Assembly: GCF_003258365.1 (NCBI RefSeq)
Contig: NZ_QHKM01000001.1
Coordinates: forward strand, 806,001 to 870,000
DNA: 64,000 nt
Direction: 5' to 3'
Source of the DNA: Hymenobacter edaphi
GTDB lineage: Bacteria; Bacteroidota; Bacteroidia; Cytophagales; Hymenobacteraceae
Part shown: in pieces, positions 32,646 through 41,769 of the stretch
Layout of the letters: every line of letters starts with the position of its first letter
Numbering within the stretch: the first letter of the stretch is position 1
Position numbers and translations under genes: made by a program
Notes under the pieces: model-generated
The model's input: the letters and a program-made list of their open reading frames with translations, nothing else
Told to the model about the DNA's origin: nothing
Database searches by the model: none

Positions 32646-33821
32646 GTGCCGATTACCCGCCACCCGCTGACCAGCAGCCTGCTTTTGCTGAGCCTGCTGA
32701 CGGCCTGCGACGCCCGCCGCCCCGCCACCGGAACGGCCGCAGCACCTGCTGTCAAGTCCCCCAATCCGTCCGCTGCCGTGGCTGCGGATTCGGACGCGGC
32801 GGAGCCCGAGCCGTCGGCCGCCACGGCCCGCCCCTCACCGACGGTTCGCACTTACCTCCGCTACGCGGGCACCGTGGGCCCAACCCCGGTGGTGCTGGAG
32901 CTGACGGTGGCCGATTCGGTGCAGGGCCACTACTATTACCAGCGCCGGGGCGGCCTGCTCACCCTGAGCGCCGCCCGCCCGGCCGCCGGACAGCCGCTCA
33001 CGCTGCGCGAAACCGAGGCCGGCCGCCTGACGGGCCGTTGGCAAACCCAACAGCCGCTCGGCCCGACGCTCAGCGGCACCTGGCTCAGCCCCGACGGCCG
33101 CCGCCAACTGCCCTTCGAGCTGCGGGAAGACTATACCGGGGCCGTCCGCTACACCATCAACACGTATAACAGGCGCACGAAACCAGGGGACTGCGGGCTG
33201 GACGACGGACAGAAGCATAGTTCCAGCGAGCAGTGGGATGCGGTGTACCTGCTCCCGCCCGTTTCCGCTGCGCTGGCCAAGGTGCAGCGCCAATTCGACA
33301 ACCGGGTGCGGGCGTTCGAAGCGTGCACGGAAACGGAAGAATCGGCCTGGGTGACGTACAACGCGGATTTTCTGCTGTCCATCGAGCGGTTTAGGCACAC
33401 ACATGTCTATGGCACACCGCATCCCACCGGGTACTACCGCCCTACCACGTTCGATTTGCGCACGGGCCGGCTGCTGAAGTTGTCCGACCTGCTGAAACCG
33501 GGCTTCGAGCTGCCCCTGCGCCGGCTGCTGAGTGTCCGCCTGCGCACCGATTATATATACGGCGAATTTTACCAGGACGAAATCGAGGGCGACTCCACCC
33601 AAACCCGCTGGCCGCCCGGCCCCGACGGCAAGCCGCTGGCCCCGCTGCCGCGGAACGGTTATTACCTCACGCCCGCGGACCTCGGCTTTCAGTACGATAT
33701 GTACGAAATAGCGCCTTACGTCATGGGGCCGATACTGGTGGAGCTCGGCTACCGGGAAATCAAACCCTTGGTAAGGTCCGGCTCGCCCTTGGCCCAGCTG
33801 CTGCACCGCGGGCTGTGGTAG
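32646..33821 (+). CDS. Lipoprotein with DUF3298/RsiV-like C-terminal domain
   Basis: 391 residues from GTG 32646. A lipobox (LLSLLTACDA) gives an anchored lipoprotein, followed by an Ala/Pro-rich linker. The central region has VVLELTVADSVQGHYYYQRRGG, a beta-rich module. The C-terminal 150 residues, from TFDLRTGRLLKLSDLLKPG to YYLTPADLGFQYDMYEIAPY...IKPLV, match the DUF3298 pattern (F-Y-x-Y-E-I-A-P-Y), found in anti-sigma factor RsiV and many envelope proteins. No nearby sigma factor supports a regulatory role. ATG-like alternatives downstream are unlikely because the lipobox needs this start. Confidence 0.7.
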   Translation: MPITRHPLTSSLLLLSLLTACDARRPATGTAAAPAVKSPNPSAAVAADSDAAEPEPSAATARPSPTVRTYLRYAGTVGPTPVVLELTVADSVQGHYYYQRRGGLLTLSAARPAAGQPLTLRETEAGRLTGRWQTQQPLGPTLSGTWLSPDGRRQLPFELREDYTGAVRYTINTYNRRTKPGDCGLDDGQKHSSSEQWDAVYLLPPVSAALAKVQRQFDNRVRAFEACTETEESAWVTYNADFLLSIERFRHTHVYGTPHPTGYYRPTTFDLRTGRLLKLSDLLKPGFELPLRRLLSVRLRTDYIYGEFYQDEIEGDSTQTRWPPGPDGKPLAPLPRNGYYLTPADLGFQYDMYEIAPYVMGPILVELGYREIKPLVRSGSPLAQLLHRGLW

Positions 33822-33974
33822 CCGGCTCCTCGGGTGCCCGGTTTGGCCGGCTAGGCGCGGCGCTGTTTCTTTGGGGCCGCCGCTTCGCCCAAAGTGGCGG
33901 CCTGCAACTTCCGGCCCGCGGGCGGCGTCTCTGACTGCCGCGCCCGATTGGGCCGCCACTTTTTCTCCGCTTTC

Positions 33975-35366
33975 ATGTTCCACCGCTTCCGCTCCGCCGC
34001 GGCCGGCCTGCTGCTCGCCACGGCGCTGACCGTTCCCGCCCAGGCCCAGACCGCCGCCAAAACCGATTCCCTGAACCTGCGCAAAATCTACGACGAGGCC
34101 CTGCTGCGCGGTCAGAGCTACGATAACCTGCGCTACCTCTGCCAAAACATCGGCGCCCGACTCAGCGGCTCGCCCCAGGCCGAGCAGGCCGTGCAGTGGG
34201 GCAAGCAGACCATGGAAAAGCTGGGCTTCGACCGGGTGTACCTGCAGGAGGTGATGGTGCCGCACTGGGTGCGCGGGGCCAAGGAAAAAGCCTCTTTCAA
34301 GGCTGGCAAGGGCAAAAGCCAGGACGCGGCCGTGTGCGCCCTGGGCGGCTCGGTGGGCACTGGCGGCAAGCTCAAAGCCAAGGTGGTAGAGGTGCGCAGC
34401 TGGGACGAGCTGGCCAAGCTGCCCGACGACCAGGTGAAGGGCCGCTTTGTGTTCTTCAACCGGCCCTTCGACGACCGGCTCATCGAGCCCGGTTCGGCCT
34501 ACGGCGGGGCAGTGGACCAGCGCGGCCGCGGGCCGATTGAGGCCGCCAAGCGCGGGGCGGTGGGGGCTTTGGTGCGCTCCATGACCTCGGCCAAGGACGA
34601 CTTCCCGCATACCGGCACCACCCGCTACGACGACAAAGTGACCAAGATTCCGGCCGCGGCCCTGAGCACCCTGGCCGCCGACCGCCTCAGCGCCGCCCTC
34701 AAGCAGGACGCGGGCCTGGAATTTGAGCTGGAAATGGCCTGCCAGACCCTGCCCGACGTGAAATCCTACAACGTGGTGGGCGAAATCAAGGGCGCGAAGT
34801 TTCCCGCCGAAATCATCACCGTGGGCGGCCACCTCGACAGCTGGGACCTGGCCCAGGGCGCCCACGACGACGGCACCGGCTGCGTACAGAGCATGGAGGC
34901 CCTGCGCCTGCTGCTGGCCACCGGCCTGCGTCCCGAGCGCACCGTGCGCGCCGTGCTCTTCATGAACGAGGAAAACGGCAACCGCGGCGGCATCAAGTAC
35001 GCCGAGCTGGCGAAGGCCGCCGGCGAAAAGCACCTGGCCGCCATCGAGTCCGACGGCGGGGGCTTCACGCCCCGCGGCTTCAGCGTGGAGGGCAGCCCGG
35101 CCACCGTGGCCAAGCTGCAGCGCTGGGCCCCGCTGCTGGCGCCCTACCACGCCGACGGCATCGGCCCCGGCCACGGCGGCACCGACATCGGCCCGCTGAA
35201 AGACCAGGCCCAGGCCCTCATCGGCTACGACTGCGACTCTCAGCGCTACTTCGACCTGCACCACACGGCGGCCGACACCTTCGACAAGGTGCACCGCCGC
35301 GAGCTGGAGCTGGGTGGTGCCGGCATGGCCTCGTTGATTTATTTGCTGAGCAAGTACGGGCTGTAA
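33975..35366 (+). CDS. M28-family zinc aminopeptidase
   Basis: 463 residues. A signal peptide (SAAAGLLLATALTVPAQA) leads to a PA-like insert and the M28 catalytic domain. Metal and catalytic residues: His/Asp in GGHLDSWDLAQGAHDDGTG, the Glu pair in LFMNEENGNRGG, Asp in AIESDGGGF, and the C-terminal His in LHHTAADTFDKV. It hydrolyses N-terminal residues in the periplasm or outside the cell. The gene stands alone between a DUF3298 lipoprotein gene and an intrinsic terminator. The ATG is chosen because upstream codons (to 33894) lack a signal sequence. Confidence 0.92.
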   Translation: MFHRFRSAAAGLLLATALTVPAQAQTAAKTDSLNLRKIYDEALLRGQSYDNLRYLCQNIGARLSGSPQAEQAVQWGKQTMEKLGFDRVYLQEVMVPHWVRGAKEKASFKAGKGKSQDAAVCALGGSVGTGGKLKAKVVEVRSWDELAKLPDDQVKGRFVFFNRPFDDRLIEPGSAYGGAVDQRGRGPIEAAKRGAVGALVRSMTSAKDDFPHTGTTRYDDKVTKIPAAALSTLAADRLSAALKQDAGLEFELEMACQTLPDVKSYNVVGEIKGAKFPAEIITVGGHLDSWDLAQGAHDDGTGCVQSMEALRLLLATGLRPERTVRAVLFMNEENGNRGGIKYAELAKAAGEKHLAAIESDGGGFTPRGFSVEGSPATVAKLQRWAPLLAPYHADGIGPGHGGTDIGPLKDQAQALIGYDCDSQRYFDLHHTAADTFDKVHRRELELGGAGMASLIYLLSKYGL

Positions 35367-35397
35367 GGCCTGGTGCCGGCCGCGTCAGGGCGCTACC

Positions 35398-35428
35398 AAA
35401 GACCCCGCTGAATTCCGGCGGGGTCTTT
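35398..35428 (+). terminator. Intrinsic terminator after the M28 peptidase gene
   Basis: AAAGACCCCGC (35398-35408) pairs with GCGGGGTCTTT (35418-35428), followed by TCTTTG. It lies 32 bases after the stop codon of the M28 gene, with the loop TGAATTCCG. Confidence 0.75.
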
Positions 35429-35464
35429 TCTTTGCGTGTTCCTATCAGCAACATCAGCCCGCCC

Positions 35465-35929
35465 ATGACCAACGCAGACCCGGCCCGGCAGCAGTGGCGC
35501 GCGCTGCTGCAAGCCACCGCCCAACGGGTGGAAGACCTTGATGCGGAGACGATAAAAGTCTTGAAACGGCGCTGGCAGCAGCAGTATGCGGCCGCGCAAC
35601 GGCCCGCGTTTCTGTGGCACGGCTTCAGCTTTCGGCTGCACCCGCACCTGGTGGGCGCCCACGCCGTAGCGGCTTACGAAAGGCAGCCGGTGAAGTCCTT
35701 CCTGGTGTTTTTCGAGCAGACTGATTGGGGCTTCCGCTGCCACGCTCGGCAGTTGCCGCCCTGGGCGCAGTTGCGGGAACTGGCCGCCCACGGCCCAGCT
35801 CGGGGGCGCGACGTGTACCTGGCCCAGCCCCAGTTGAGCTGGGTTTTCTGCCAGACCCACGAACCCGATTTTGGGCCGTACTTCGCCCAGGCCCGTGCGG
35901 TACCATCGGTGAGCAGCGGCGGACGTTGA
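35465..35929 (+). CDS. DUF4275-like protein
   Basis: 154 residues from ATG 35465; a TTG at 35432 would add 11. Features recalling DUF4275 are WHGFSF near the middle, PVKSFLVFFEQTDWGFRCHA, and the ending DVYLAQPQLSWVFCQTHEPDFGPYF, where the family typically ends in a TWTY...THE...GPYF pattern. The assignment is by memory of the pattern and only moderate. It is a soluble protein without signal peptide or membrane helix. A LigT-like gene follows 7 bp later on the same strand. Confidence 0.5.
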   Translation: MTNADPARQQWRALLQATAQRVEDLDAETIKVLKRRWQQQYAAAQRPAFLWHGFSFRLHPHLVGAHAVAAYERQPVKSFLVFFEQTDWGFRCHARQLPPWAQLRELAAHGPARGRDVYLAQPQLSWVFCQTHEPDFGPYFAQARAVPSVSSGGR

Positions 35930-35936
35930 AAGGCTT

Positions 35937-36509
35937 ATGACACCATCCGCCGCTCCCCCTCAACCCGCCCTCTACCTGCTGGCCACCCTGCCGCCCGAGC
36001 CCGTCTTCGCCGACGTGTGGGCGCTGAAGCAGGAAGTCCACCGCCTGACCGGCTCCCGCAACGCCGTGCGCCTGCCCCCGCACATCACGCTGCTGCCGCC
36101 GTTTCGCCTTCTTCCGGCGGAGTTCGAGTCGGCGGCGGCGGCCGGAGCCGTGCTGGCCGACTTCGCCGCCGCCCAGCCGCCGGTGGAAGTTGGGCTGCGG
36201 GACTTCGCCTGGTTTGGCGACCGGACGCTGTTCGTGCGAGTGGTGCAGGCCGAGGCGCTGCAGCGGCTGCACGCGGCTCTGCTAGCCCGCTGCCGCACCG
36301 ACTTGCCCGCGGTACCGCAGGAAACGCGCCCGTTCACCCCGCACCTGACCCTGGCCACCCGCGACCTGCCGCCCGCGCAGGTGCCCGCGCTGCAAGCCGA
36401 CTTTGCCGGCCGCCGCTACCAGGCTGCGTTCCAGGTCACGGCGCTGACGCTGTTTCGGCACGACGGGCGGCAGTGGCAGCCGGTCGGGGAGTTCAGGCTT
36501 GGGAGCTAA
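35937..36509 (+). CDS. 2'-5' RNA ligase/LigT-family protein
   Basis: 190 residues with the two catalytic HxT/S motifs of 2H phosphoesterases, HITL (about residue 49) and HLTL (about residue 136), in the right order and about 87 residues apart. Members act on 2'-5' or 2',3'-cyclic phosphate bonds of RNA or nucleotides. The protein is cytosolic and has no extra domain. It begins 7 bp after the previous gene's stop, so translation is probably coupled. The assignment rests on the double H-x-T/S signature and length. Confidence 0.85.
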   Translation: MTPSAAPPQPALYLLATLPPEPVFADVWALKQEVHRLTGSRNAVRLPPHITLLPPFRLLPAEFESAAAAGAVLADFAAAQPPVEVGLRDFAWFGDRTLFVRVVQAEALQRLHAALLARCRTDLPAVPQETRPFTPHLTLATRDLPPAQVPALQADFAGRRYQAAFQVTALTLFRHDGRQWQPVGEFRLGS

Positions 36510-36584
36510 TGCCAGCCGGTTCGTAGAGCTGCCGTCCAACGCGGCTCCGACGGCTTGCGGCGGCCGGCCCGGGGCCCAGTCAGG

Positions 36585-38528
36585 CTAGCGCGGAAAGTAC
36601 ACCCGGAAGGTAGCCCCCTGGTTGAGTGTGCTTTCCACCTCTATCCGCCCGCCCGCGTTTTCGACGATTTTCCTGACCATGTACAAGCCCACGCCCGAGC
36701 CTTCCACGTGCGGATGCAGGCGCTGAAACATGCCAAAAATCTTTTCCCGGTCCTGGGCCACGTCCAGCCCCAGGCCGTTGTCCTGCACGGCCAGCATGTG
36801 CTGGTCCTCCAGCGGGGTGTAGGTAATGGACACCCGCGGCGCGCGGTCGGGGTGGTGGTACTTGAGGGCGTTGCTGAGCAGGTTGTACACGACGGAGCGC
36901 AGGTTCTTTTCCGAAAAGTTCAGCGTGACGTCCGCCGGAATGCGGGCCTCCACCCGGGCCCGGGTCCGCGCCACCAGCGGGGCCATATCCAGCTCCACCT
37001 CGTGCACCACCTGGGCCAGCAATACGTGCGAAGCGGGCTGGTTGTGCTCCTGCTGCAGGCGCGAAATTTCCGTCAGGTGGCCAATGGTGCGGCCAAAACG
37101 CTCAATGGCGGCCTGCATCAGCTTAAGCATGTGCGGCACTTCCCCGACCCGACACTGCGGAGCCAGCTCGTGCTGCACGGCGTGCAGCAGGCCCTCAATG
37201 TTGGCAATGGGTTGCTTTAAATCGTGCGAGGCCGTGTAAATGAAGTTGTCCAGATCCACGTTGGTGCGCCGCAGTTGCTCGTTGGTCTGCTTGAGCTCGG
37301 TGATGTCGATGGCCGAGCCCACGTAGCCGTACAGCTCCCCGTTGGCATAAAAGCTGGGCGCACCCTGGGCCAGCAGCCAGCGGTACTGCCCGTCGTGGCG
37401 GCGCATGCGGTGCTCCAGCACGTACAGCGTGCGGGTGCGAATGGCCGTTTCCAGCGTGGCTTGGGCCAGCTCCAGCTCCTCGGCCGGCAGGTAGGCCGAC
37501 CAGCCCGTGGCCACGTACTGCTCCAGGCTCACGCCCACGAAGTCCAGGAACGCCTGGTTGGCGTAGCGGATGGTGGAGTCCGGATTAACGGCCCACACCT
37601 GGTTGGGCGCCGCGTCGGCCATGATGCGGAAGCGGGATTCGCTTTCCTGCAGGGCGGCCGTGCGCTCCTGCACCCGCGTTTCCAGCTCCTGATTCAGCTG
37701 CTCCACCTGCTGGCGGGCCCGCACGGCGCTGGTCACGTCGTAGGAGAAGTTGAGCACCCCCGTAACCTGCCCCTGGGCGTCGCGCAGGGCCAGGAAAAAG
37801 AAGTCGTAATACACCTCCTCCAGCTGCCCGGTGCGCGTGAAATCGGCCTGAACCGGCATGCTGGCCGCGCTGAACGTTTCGCCGGTCTGGTACACGCGTT
37901 CGAGAATATCGAGGATGCCGTGGCCGGCCAGCTCGGGCCAGACCGTGCGAATGGGCTGGCCCAGCAGCTCGCGCCCGTTGGCGACGCGCTGGTATCCGGG
38001 GTTGACGAACGTAAACACCTGCTCGGGGCCCTCGTGCACGGCCACGTGGGCGGGCAGCTGCATGAGTACCTCGTAGAAGCGCTGGCGCTGGATTTCGGCT
38101 TCGGCGCGGGCGGCCTTTTCGCGGACTTGCGCATCGCGCAGGGCTACTTCCACGGGCGAGCGGGGCTGGTCGGCCGTGTCGGTGAAGCTCACCCACAGCC
38201 CGTCGCCGGAGCGGCGGGCGGCCAGGCGGTAGTAGTTGTCGTAGCCGTCGGCCTGGTAGTTGATGTTGTACTCGCGGGGCTCCCCGCTCACGTAGGCATC
38301 GACGTGAAACGCGAAGGTGCCGTGGGCGATGCTGTGGGGCCACTGCTCGTTGTGCGTCACGGTGGGCACTTCGGGCATGCTCATCATGCGCTGCGCCGTG
38401 GGGTTGAGGTACTCGAAGCGAAAGTCCACAATCTCGCCCGCGCCGGCCGGGTCGTAGATGGGCGTGTAGTAAATGACGCCGGTCATCGATACCGCCAGCA
38501 GGTCGCCCAGCAGGTCGTCGGCGGGCAA
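36585..38528 (-). CDS. Multi-PAS sensor histidine kinase
   Basis: 647 residues from a TTG start (MPADDLLGDLLAV); no ATG fits upstream. Three PAS-type regions occupy about 1-125, 150-275 and 300-415 (for example FRIMADAAPNQVWAVNPD and YVGSAIDITELKQ). Next come a dimerisation/phospho-acceptor helix with TASHDLKQPIANIEG (His about 434) and an ATPase domain with VVYNLLSNALKYHHP, DNGLGLDVA, FGMFQRLHPHVEGSGVGLYMV and GGRIEVES. It has no membrane segment, so it is a cytosolic sensor. No response regulator is adjacent, so it may phosphorylate a distant partner. It ends 76 bp after the LigT-like gene. Confidence 0.9.
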   Translation of the reverse strand: MPADDLLGDLLAVSMTGVIYYTPIYDPAGAGEIVDFRFEYLNPTAQRMMSMPEVPTVTHNEQWPHSIAHGTFAFHVDAYVSGEPREYNINYQADGYDNYYRLAARRSGDGLWVSFTDTADQPRSPVEVALRDAQVREKAARAEAEIQRQRFYEVLMQLPAHVAVHEGPEQVFTFVNPGYQRVANGRELLGQPIRTVWPELAGHGILDILERVYQTGETFSAASMPVQADFTRTGQLEEVYYDFFFLALRDAQGQVTGVLNFSYDVTSAVRARQQVEQLNQELETRVQERTAALQESESRFRIMADAAPNQVWAVNPDSTIRYANQAFLDFVGVSLEQYVATGWSAYLPAEELELAQATLETAIRTRTLYVLEHRMRRHDGQYRWLLAQGAPSFYANGELYGYVGSAIDITELKQTNEQLRRTNVDLDNFIYTASHDLKQPIANIEGLLHAVQHELAPQCRVGEVPHMLKLMQAAIERFGRTIGHLTEISRLQQEHNQPASHVLLAQVVHEVELDMAPLVARTRARVEARIPADVTLNFSEKNLRSVVYNLLSNALKYHHPDRAPRVSITYTPLEDQHMLAVQDNGLGLDVAQDREKIFGMFQRLHPHVEGSGVGLYMVRKIVENAGGRIEVESTLNQGATFRVYFPR

Positions 38529-38908
38529 GGCTCTAAGCGGAAGAGGTACGGACGTGGCAGGTATGGTACAAGTGGCGGGGATGCACGGAGCAGTGCGGGA
38601 GTAAAGATGATAAATCTACGTGCAGGTAGCGGATACTCCTGAACGGATAGTGCCCGACCGGCAGCAGCCTCGCCCTGATACAGCCCCTGCGGAAAATGCA
38701 CCAGCCCACCGGCGGGCTAGTCCGCCGGTGGGCTGGTGCATTTTCCGCAGGGGCTTGCCCGGTGCCACGGCAGGAGGGAAGCCCCTGCTGACTACCGACC
38801 TCCGCTGCGTCGACTACGGACGGCTGCGTATGCCTGTAGTGTTGCTCAAGCAGTAAAGGGGCCTCCAACTGGCCGCTGGACGGCGTGTTCGCCGCTGGCC
38901 CACAACTC
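38529..38908. other. Intergenic region without a gene
   Basis: About 380 bases between the histidine kinase start and the OmpA-like gene stop. The only structure I see is the long hairpin at 38682-38755. Short open frames here cover that hairpin in both directions and are not convincing genes. Confidence 0.6.
38682..38755. terminator. Perfect 34-bp hairpin
   Basis: Bases 38682-38715 are the exact reverse complement of 38722-38755, with the six-base loop GCTAGT. The stem outline is AGCCCCTGCGG...CCGCAGGGGCT. There is no clear T-run on either side. It lies in the gap downstream of the OmpA gene on the minus strand and upstream of the histidine kinase, so it may end the OmpA transcript. Confidence 0.55.
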
Positions 38909-39742
38909 CTAGTTCTGCTCCAGCAGCTGAAACAGCTCGTCGAGCTTGGGCGTGAGAATGATTTCGGTACGGCGGTTCATGGCCTTGTTCTGGGGCGAGT
39001 CGTTCTGGGCCACCGGCACGTACTCCGAGCGGCCCGAGGGCGTCACCTGCCCGGGCGCCATGCCGGCTTCGGTGAGGATGCGGGTAATTTCGGTGGCGCG
39101 CAGCACCGACAAGTCCCAGTTGTCGCGCATGCCGGCCGTGCCCTTCGTGATGGGCACGTTGTCGGTGTGGCCCTCCACCAGCACGTTCACGTCCTGGTTG
39201 CCCTTCAGGGCGGTGGCCAGCTTGCGCAGCGCGTCCTGCCCGCGCGGGTCCACCTTGGTCGAGCCCGATTTGAACAGCAGCTGCTCCGACAGCGACACGT
39301 ACACTTTGCCGTTGCGCAGGTTCACCTGCAGGTCCTGGGCGTTGAAGCCCAGCAGGGCATCGGCCACGCGCTTGCGCAGGGCCTGCACGGCCTGGTCTTT
39401 CTCCACCAGCTTTTTCTGCAGCTCGGCCAGGCGCTGCTCCCGGTCCTTAAGGTCGGCCGAGAGCTGGGAGTTCTGGGCTTCGGCCCCGCTCAGGTTCTGG
39501 TTGAGCTGATTCACCTGCTGGCTGCGCGAGGCCAGGCGCTGGCGCAGCTCTTCTTCGGTGCGGGCCTTGTCCTGCTGCAGGGCGGTTTTTTCCACCTGCA
39601 GCTGGTCGCGCGACTTGCTCAGCTCGGCGTTCTGGCTTTGCAGCTCGGTGTATTTCTTCTGCGACACGCAGCCGGGAGCCAGCAGGGCCGTGGCCAGCAG
39701 CGAGGCGGCCGCCAGGCGGCCCGGGAAAGGAAAGGGCATCAT
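38909..39742 (-). CDS. OmpA-family peptidoglycan-binding lipoprotein
   Basis: 277 residues. The lipobox (LLAPGC, Cys25) anchors it in the outer membrane. A coiled coil follows (about 30-125, ELSKSRDQLQVEKTALQQDK). The OmpA/MotB C-terminal domain (about 150-265) contains VLVEGHTDNVPITKG, NWDLSVLRATEITRIL and NRRTEIILTP, the residues that bind meso-diaminopimelate in peptidoglycan. This tethers the outer membrane to the wall. ATG 39742 is followed at once by a second ATG, and either gives a proper lipoprotein leader. Divergent from the S8 peptidase. Confidence 0.92.
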   Translation of the reverse strand: MMPFPFPGRLAAASLLATALLAPGCVSQKKYTELQSQNAELSKSRDQLQVEKTALQQDKARTEEELRQRLASRSQQVNQLNQNLSGAEAQNSQLSADLKDREQRLAELQKKLVEKDQAVQALRKRVADALLGFNAQDLQVNLRNGKVYVSLSEQLLFKSGSTKVDPRGQDALRKLATALKGNQDVNVLVEGHTDNVPITKGTAGMRDNWDLSVLRATEITRILTEAGMAPGQVTPSGRSEYVPVAQNDSPQNKAMNRRTEIILTPKLDELFQLLEQN

Positions 39743-39906
39743 GGTGTGGGATGGTGAATGAGGAGGCGCGCGGCCCGCGGGGGGGGGGGCGCCCGGGGCG
39801 GGTTACGCAGCCCCTGCGGCGGAAGTTTTGGCCGGGAGCGGCCGGCGGCTGGCAGCGCGGTTATTTCCACCGTATTTTCGCCCCCGTTTCTCTTTCTGTC
39901 CACCCG

Positions 39907-41763
39907 GTGCTCTTTCGCCTGATTTTCGCTGGTTTGCTGGCCCTGGCCGCCCAGCCGCTGTGCCCGGCCGCGGCCCCGCGGGCGGCCGCGTGCCCGCCCG
40001 CCGCGGCCCCAGCCCAGGGCGCGGCCAAGTACTGGGTGTTTCTGCGCGACAAGCACGGCGTCCAGTTCGAGCCGGCCGCCTATTTCAGCCCGCAGGCCCA
40101 GGCCCGCCGCCGCCGCCAGCACCTGCCCGCCGCCGATACCTCGGACTTTCCGCTGCGCCCCGATTACCTCGGCCAGGTGCGGGCCGCTGTCGACTCGGTG
40201 ACGGGCACCAGCCGCTGGTTCAACGCCGTGGCTTGCCGGGCCACGCCCGCCCAGGTGGCCATCCTGCGGCAACTGCCCGGGGTGCGTGCCGTGGAGGTCA
40301 TGCCCGGACACCCGCTGCAGCCCGCCCGGCGCGGCGCGGCGCCTTCCGGTCATTCGGCTGCTTTTGCCCGGGCCGCTTTGCGTCGCCGCGCCGCCGCGCC
40401 CGACAGCACCCCGCACCTGACTTCGGCGGAGCGCCAGCTGGCCCAACGCCAGACGCGCACCCTCGGCGGCGAGCTGCTGCGCCGCCAGGGCCTCGACGGC
40501 CGCGGCCTGCGCATTGCCGTGCTCGACGTGGGCTTCAGCGGCGCCGACGAGCACCCGGCCCTGGCGCACCTGTGGCGCGAAAAGCGCGTGGTGGCCACCC
40601 AGGACTTCATGCGCCACCGCCCCGATGCCCTGCACGGCGGCTCGCACGGCACCGAGGTGCTGGCCTGTCTGGCCGGGCGGCTTTCCGAGGGCATTCCGCT
40701 GGGCCTGGCCCCGCAGGCCGAGTACTTGCTGGCCCGCACCGAAGCCCTGCGCCGTGAATCCTTTGCCGAGGAAGAAGCCTGGCTGGCCGCCGCCGAGTGG
40801 GCCGACCGCCTCGGGGCCGACATCATCAACTCCTCGCTGGGCTACACCGACACGCGCTATTTCCGCGAGCAAATGAACGGCCGCAGCAGCCTGGTGGCCC
40901 GCGCCGCCAACCTGGCCGTTCGCAAGGGCATGCTGGTGGTGTGCGCCGCCGGCAACGACGGCGACGACGACCGGTGGCGCCTGATCGGCACGCCCGCCGA
41001 TGCCGACTCGGTGCTGGCCGTGGGCGCCCTCGACCCCGATACCTGGCTGACCACCGACTTCAGCTCCTGCGGCCCCGCCGTGGGTGGCCGCCTGAAGCCC
41101 AACCTGACGGCCTTCGGGGTGGTGATGACGGCCACGCCCGGCGGCGACGTGCAGGAGCTGGAAGGCACCTCCTTCGCCTCGCCGCTGGTGGCCGGGCTGG
41201 CCGCCTGCGTGTGGCAGCAGCGCCGCGAGCTGAAGGCCATGGAGCTGTTTCGCCTGCTGGAGCACTCGGCCACGCTCTACCCGTACTTCGACTACGCCCA
41301 CGGCTACGGCCTGCCGCAGGCCAGCCGCTGCCTGCGCCCCGCCGCCCCCGCGCCGCCCGCGCCCACGCTCGACATCGTGGCCGGAGCCCAGGTGGTGCAG
41401 GTCGTCATCCGGCCCGAAGCCACGCTGGCCCTGCAGCCGCTGCCGCTGTTCACCGACTCGGTGGCGGCCGTGGGCGCCCTGGCTGAAAGCAGCCGCAACG
41501 CCCCCCCGGTGCCGCGCGCGGGCCGCGAGCGTAGCTCCGCGGTGCGGCCCACGCCCTCACCGGCGCCGGGTCTGCCGCTTCCGTTGCCGTACCCCGATTA
41601 CTGCTACTGGCACCTGGCCGATGCCTGTGGCCGCCTGCGCCGCTACGAGGTGCTGGAGGTGTCGCAGCGGGCGGTGCTGCGCCTGCCCGCCGGCAGCTGG
41701 CAGCCTGGCGACGTCCTGCGGGTGCACTACCGCGGCTACACGGCCGAAAAATCCTTGCCCTAG
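39907..41763 (+). CDS. S8-family serine peptidase (subtilase)
   Basis: 618 residues from GTG 39907, chosen because VLFRLIFAGLLALAAQPLC reads as a signal peptide; a further upstream start at 39751 gives a long non-conserved Gly/Arg-rich extension. An inhibitor-I9-like propeptide (VFLRDKHGVQFEP...VRAVEVMPG) precedes the catalytic domain: Asp in IAVLDVGFSG, His in GGSHGTEV, Asn in INSSLG and Ser in EGTSFASPLVAG. A 130-residue C-terminal beta-rich part follows. It lacks the usual T9SS sorting domain, so the protein may be periplasmic or use a different exit. The triad is intact. Confidence 0.85.
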   Translation: MLFRLIFAGLLALAAQPLCPAAAPRAAACPPAAAPAQGAAKYWVFLRDKHGVQFEPAAYFSPQAQARRRRQHLPAADTSDFPLRPDYLGQVRAAVDSVTGTSRWFNAVACRATPAQVAILRQLPGVRAVEVMPGHPLQPARRGAAPSGHSAAFARAALRRRAAAPDSTPHLTSAERQLAQRQTRTLGGELLRRQGLDGRGLRIAVLDVGFSGADEHPALAHLWREKRVVATQDFMRHRPDALHGGSHGTEVLACLAGRLSEGIPLGLAPQAEYLLARTEALRRESFAEEEAWLAAAEWADRLGADIINSSLGYTDTRYFREQMNGRSSLVARAANLAVRKGMLVVCAAGNDGDDDRWRLIGTPADADSVLAVGALDPDTWLTTDFSSCGPAVGGRLKPNLTAFGVVMTATPGGDVQELEGTSFASPLVAGLAACVWQQRRELKAMELFRLLEHSATLYPYFDYAHGYGLPQASRCLRPAAPAPPAPTLDIVAGAQVVQVVIRPEATLALQPLPLFTDSVAAVGALAESSRNAPPVPRAGRERSSAVRPTPSPAPGLPLPLPYPDYCYWHLADACGRLRRYEVLEVSQRAVLRLPAGSWQPGDVLRVHYRGYTAEKSLP

Positions 41764-41769
41764 CGTGGT

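Noticed and set aside
32835-35294. 819-codon minus-strand frame opposite the DUF3298 and M28 genes
   Set aside because: An antisense shadow; the M28 zinc motifs and signal peptide are on the plus strand.
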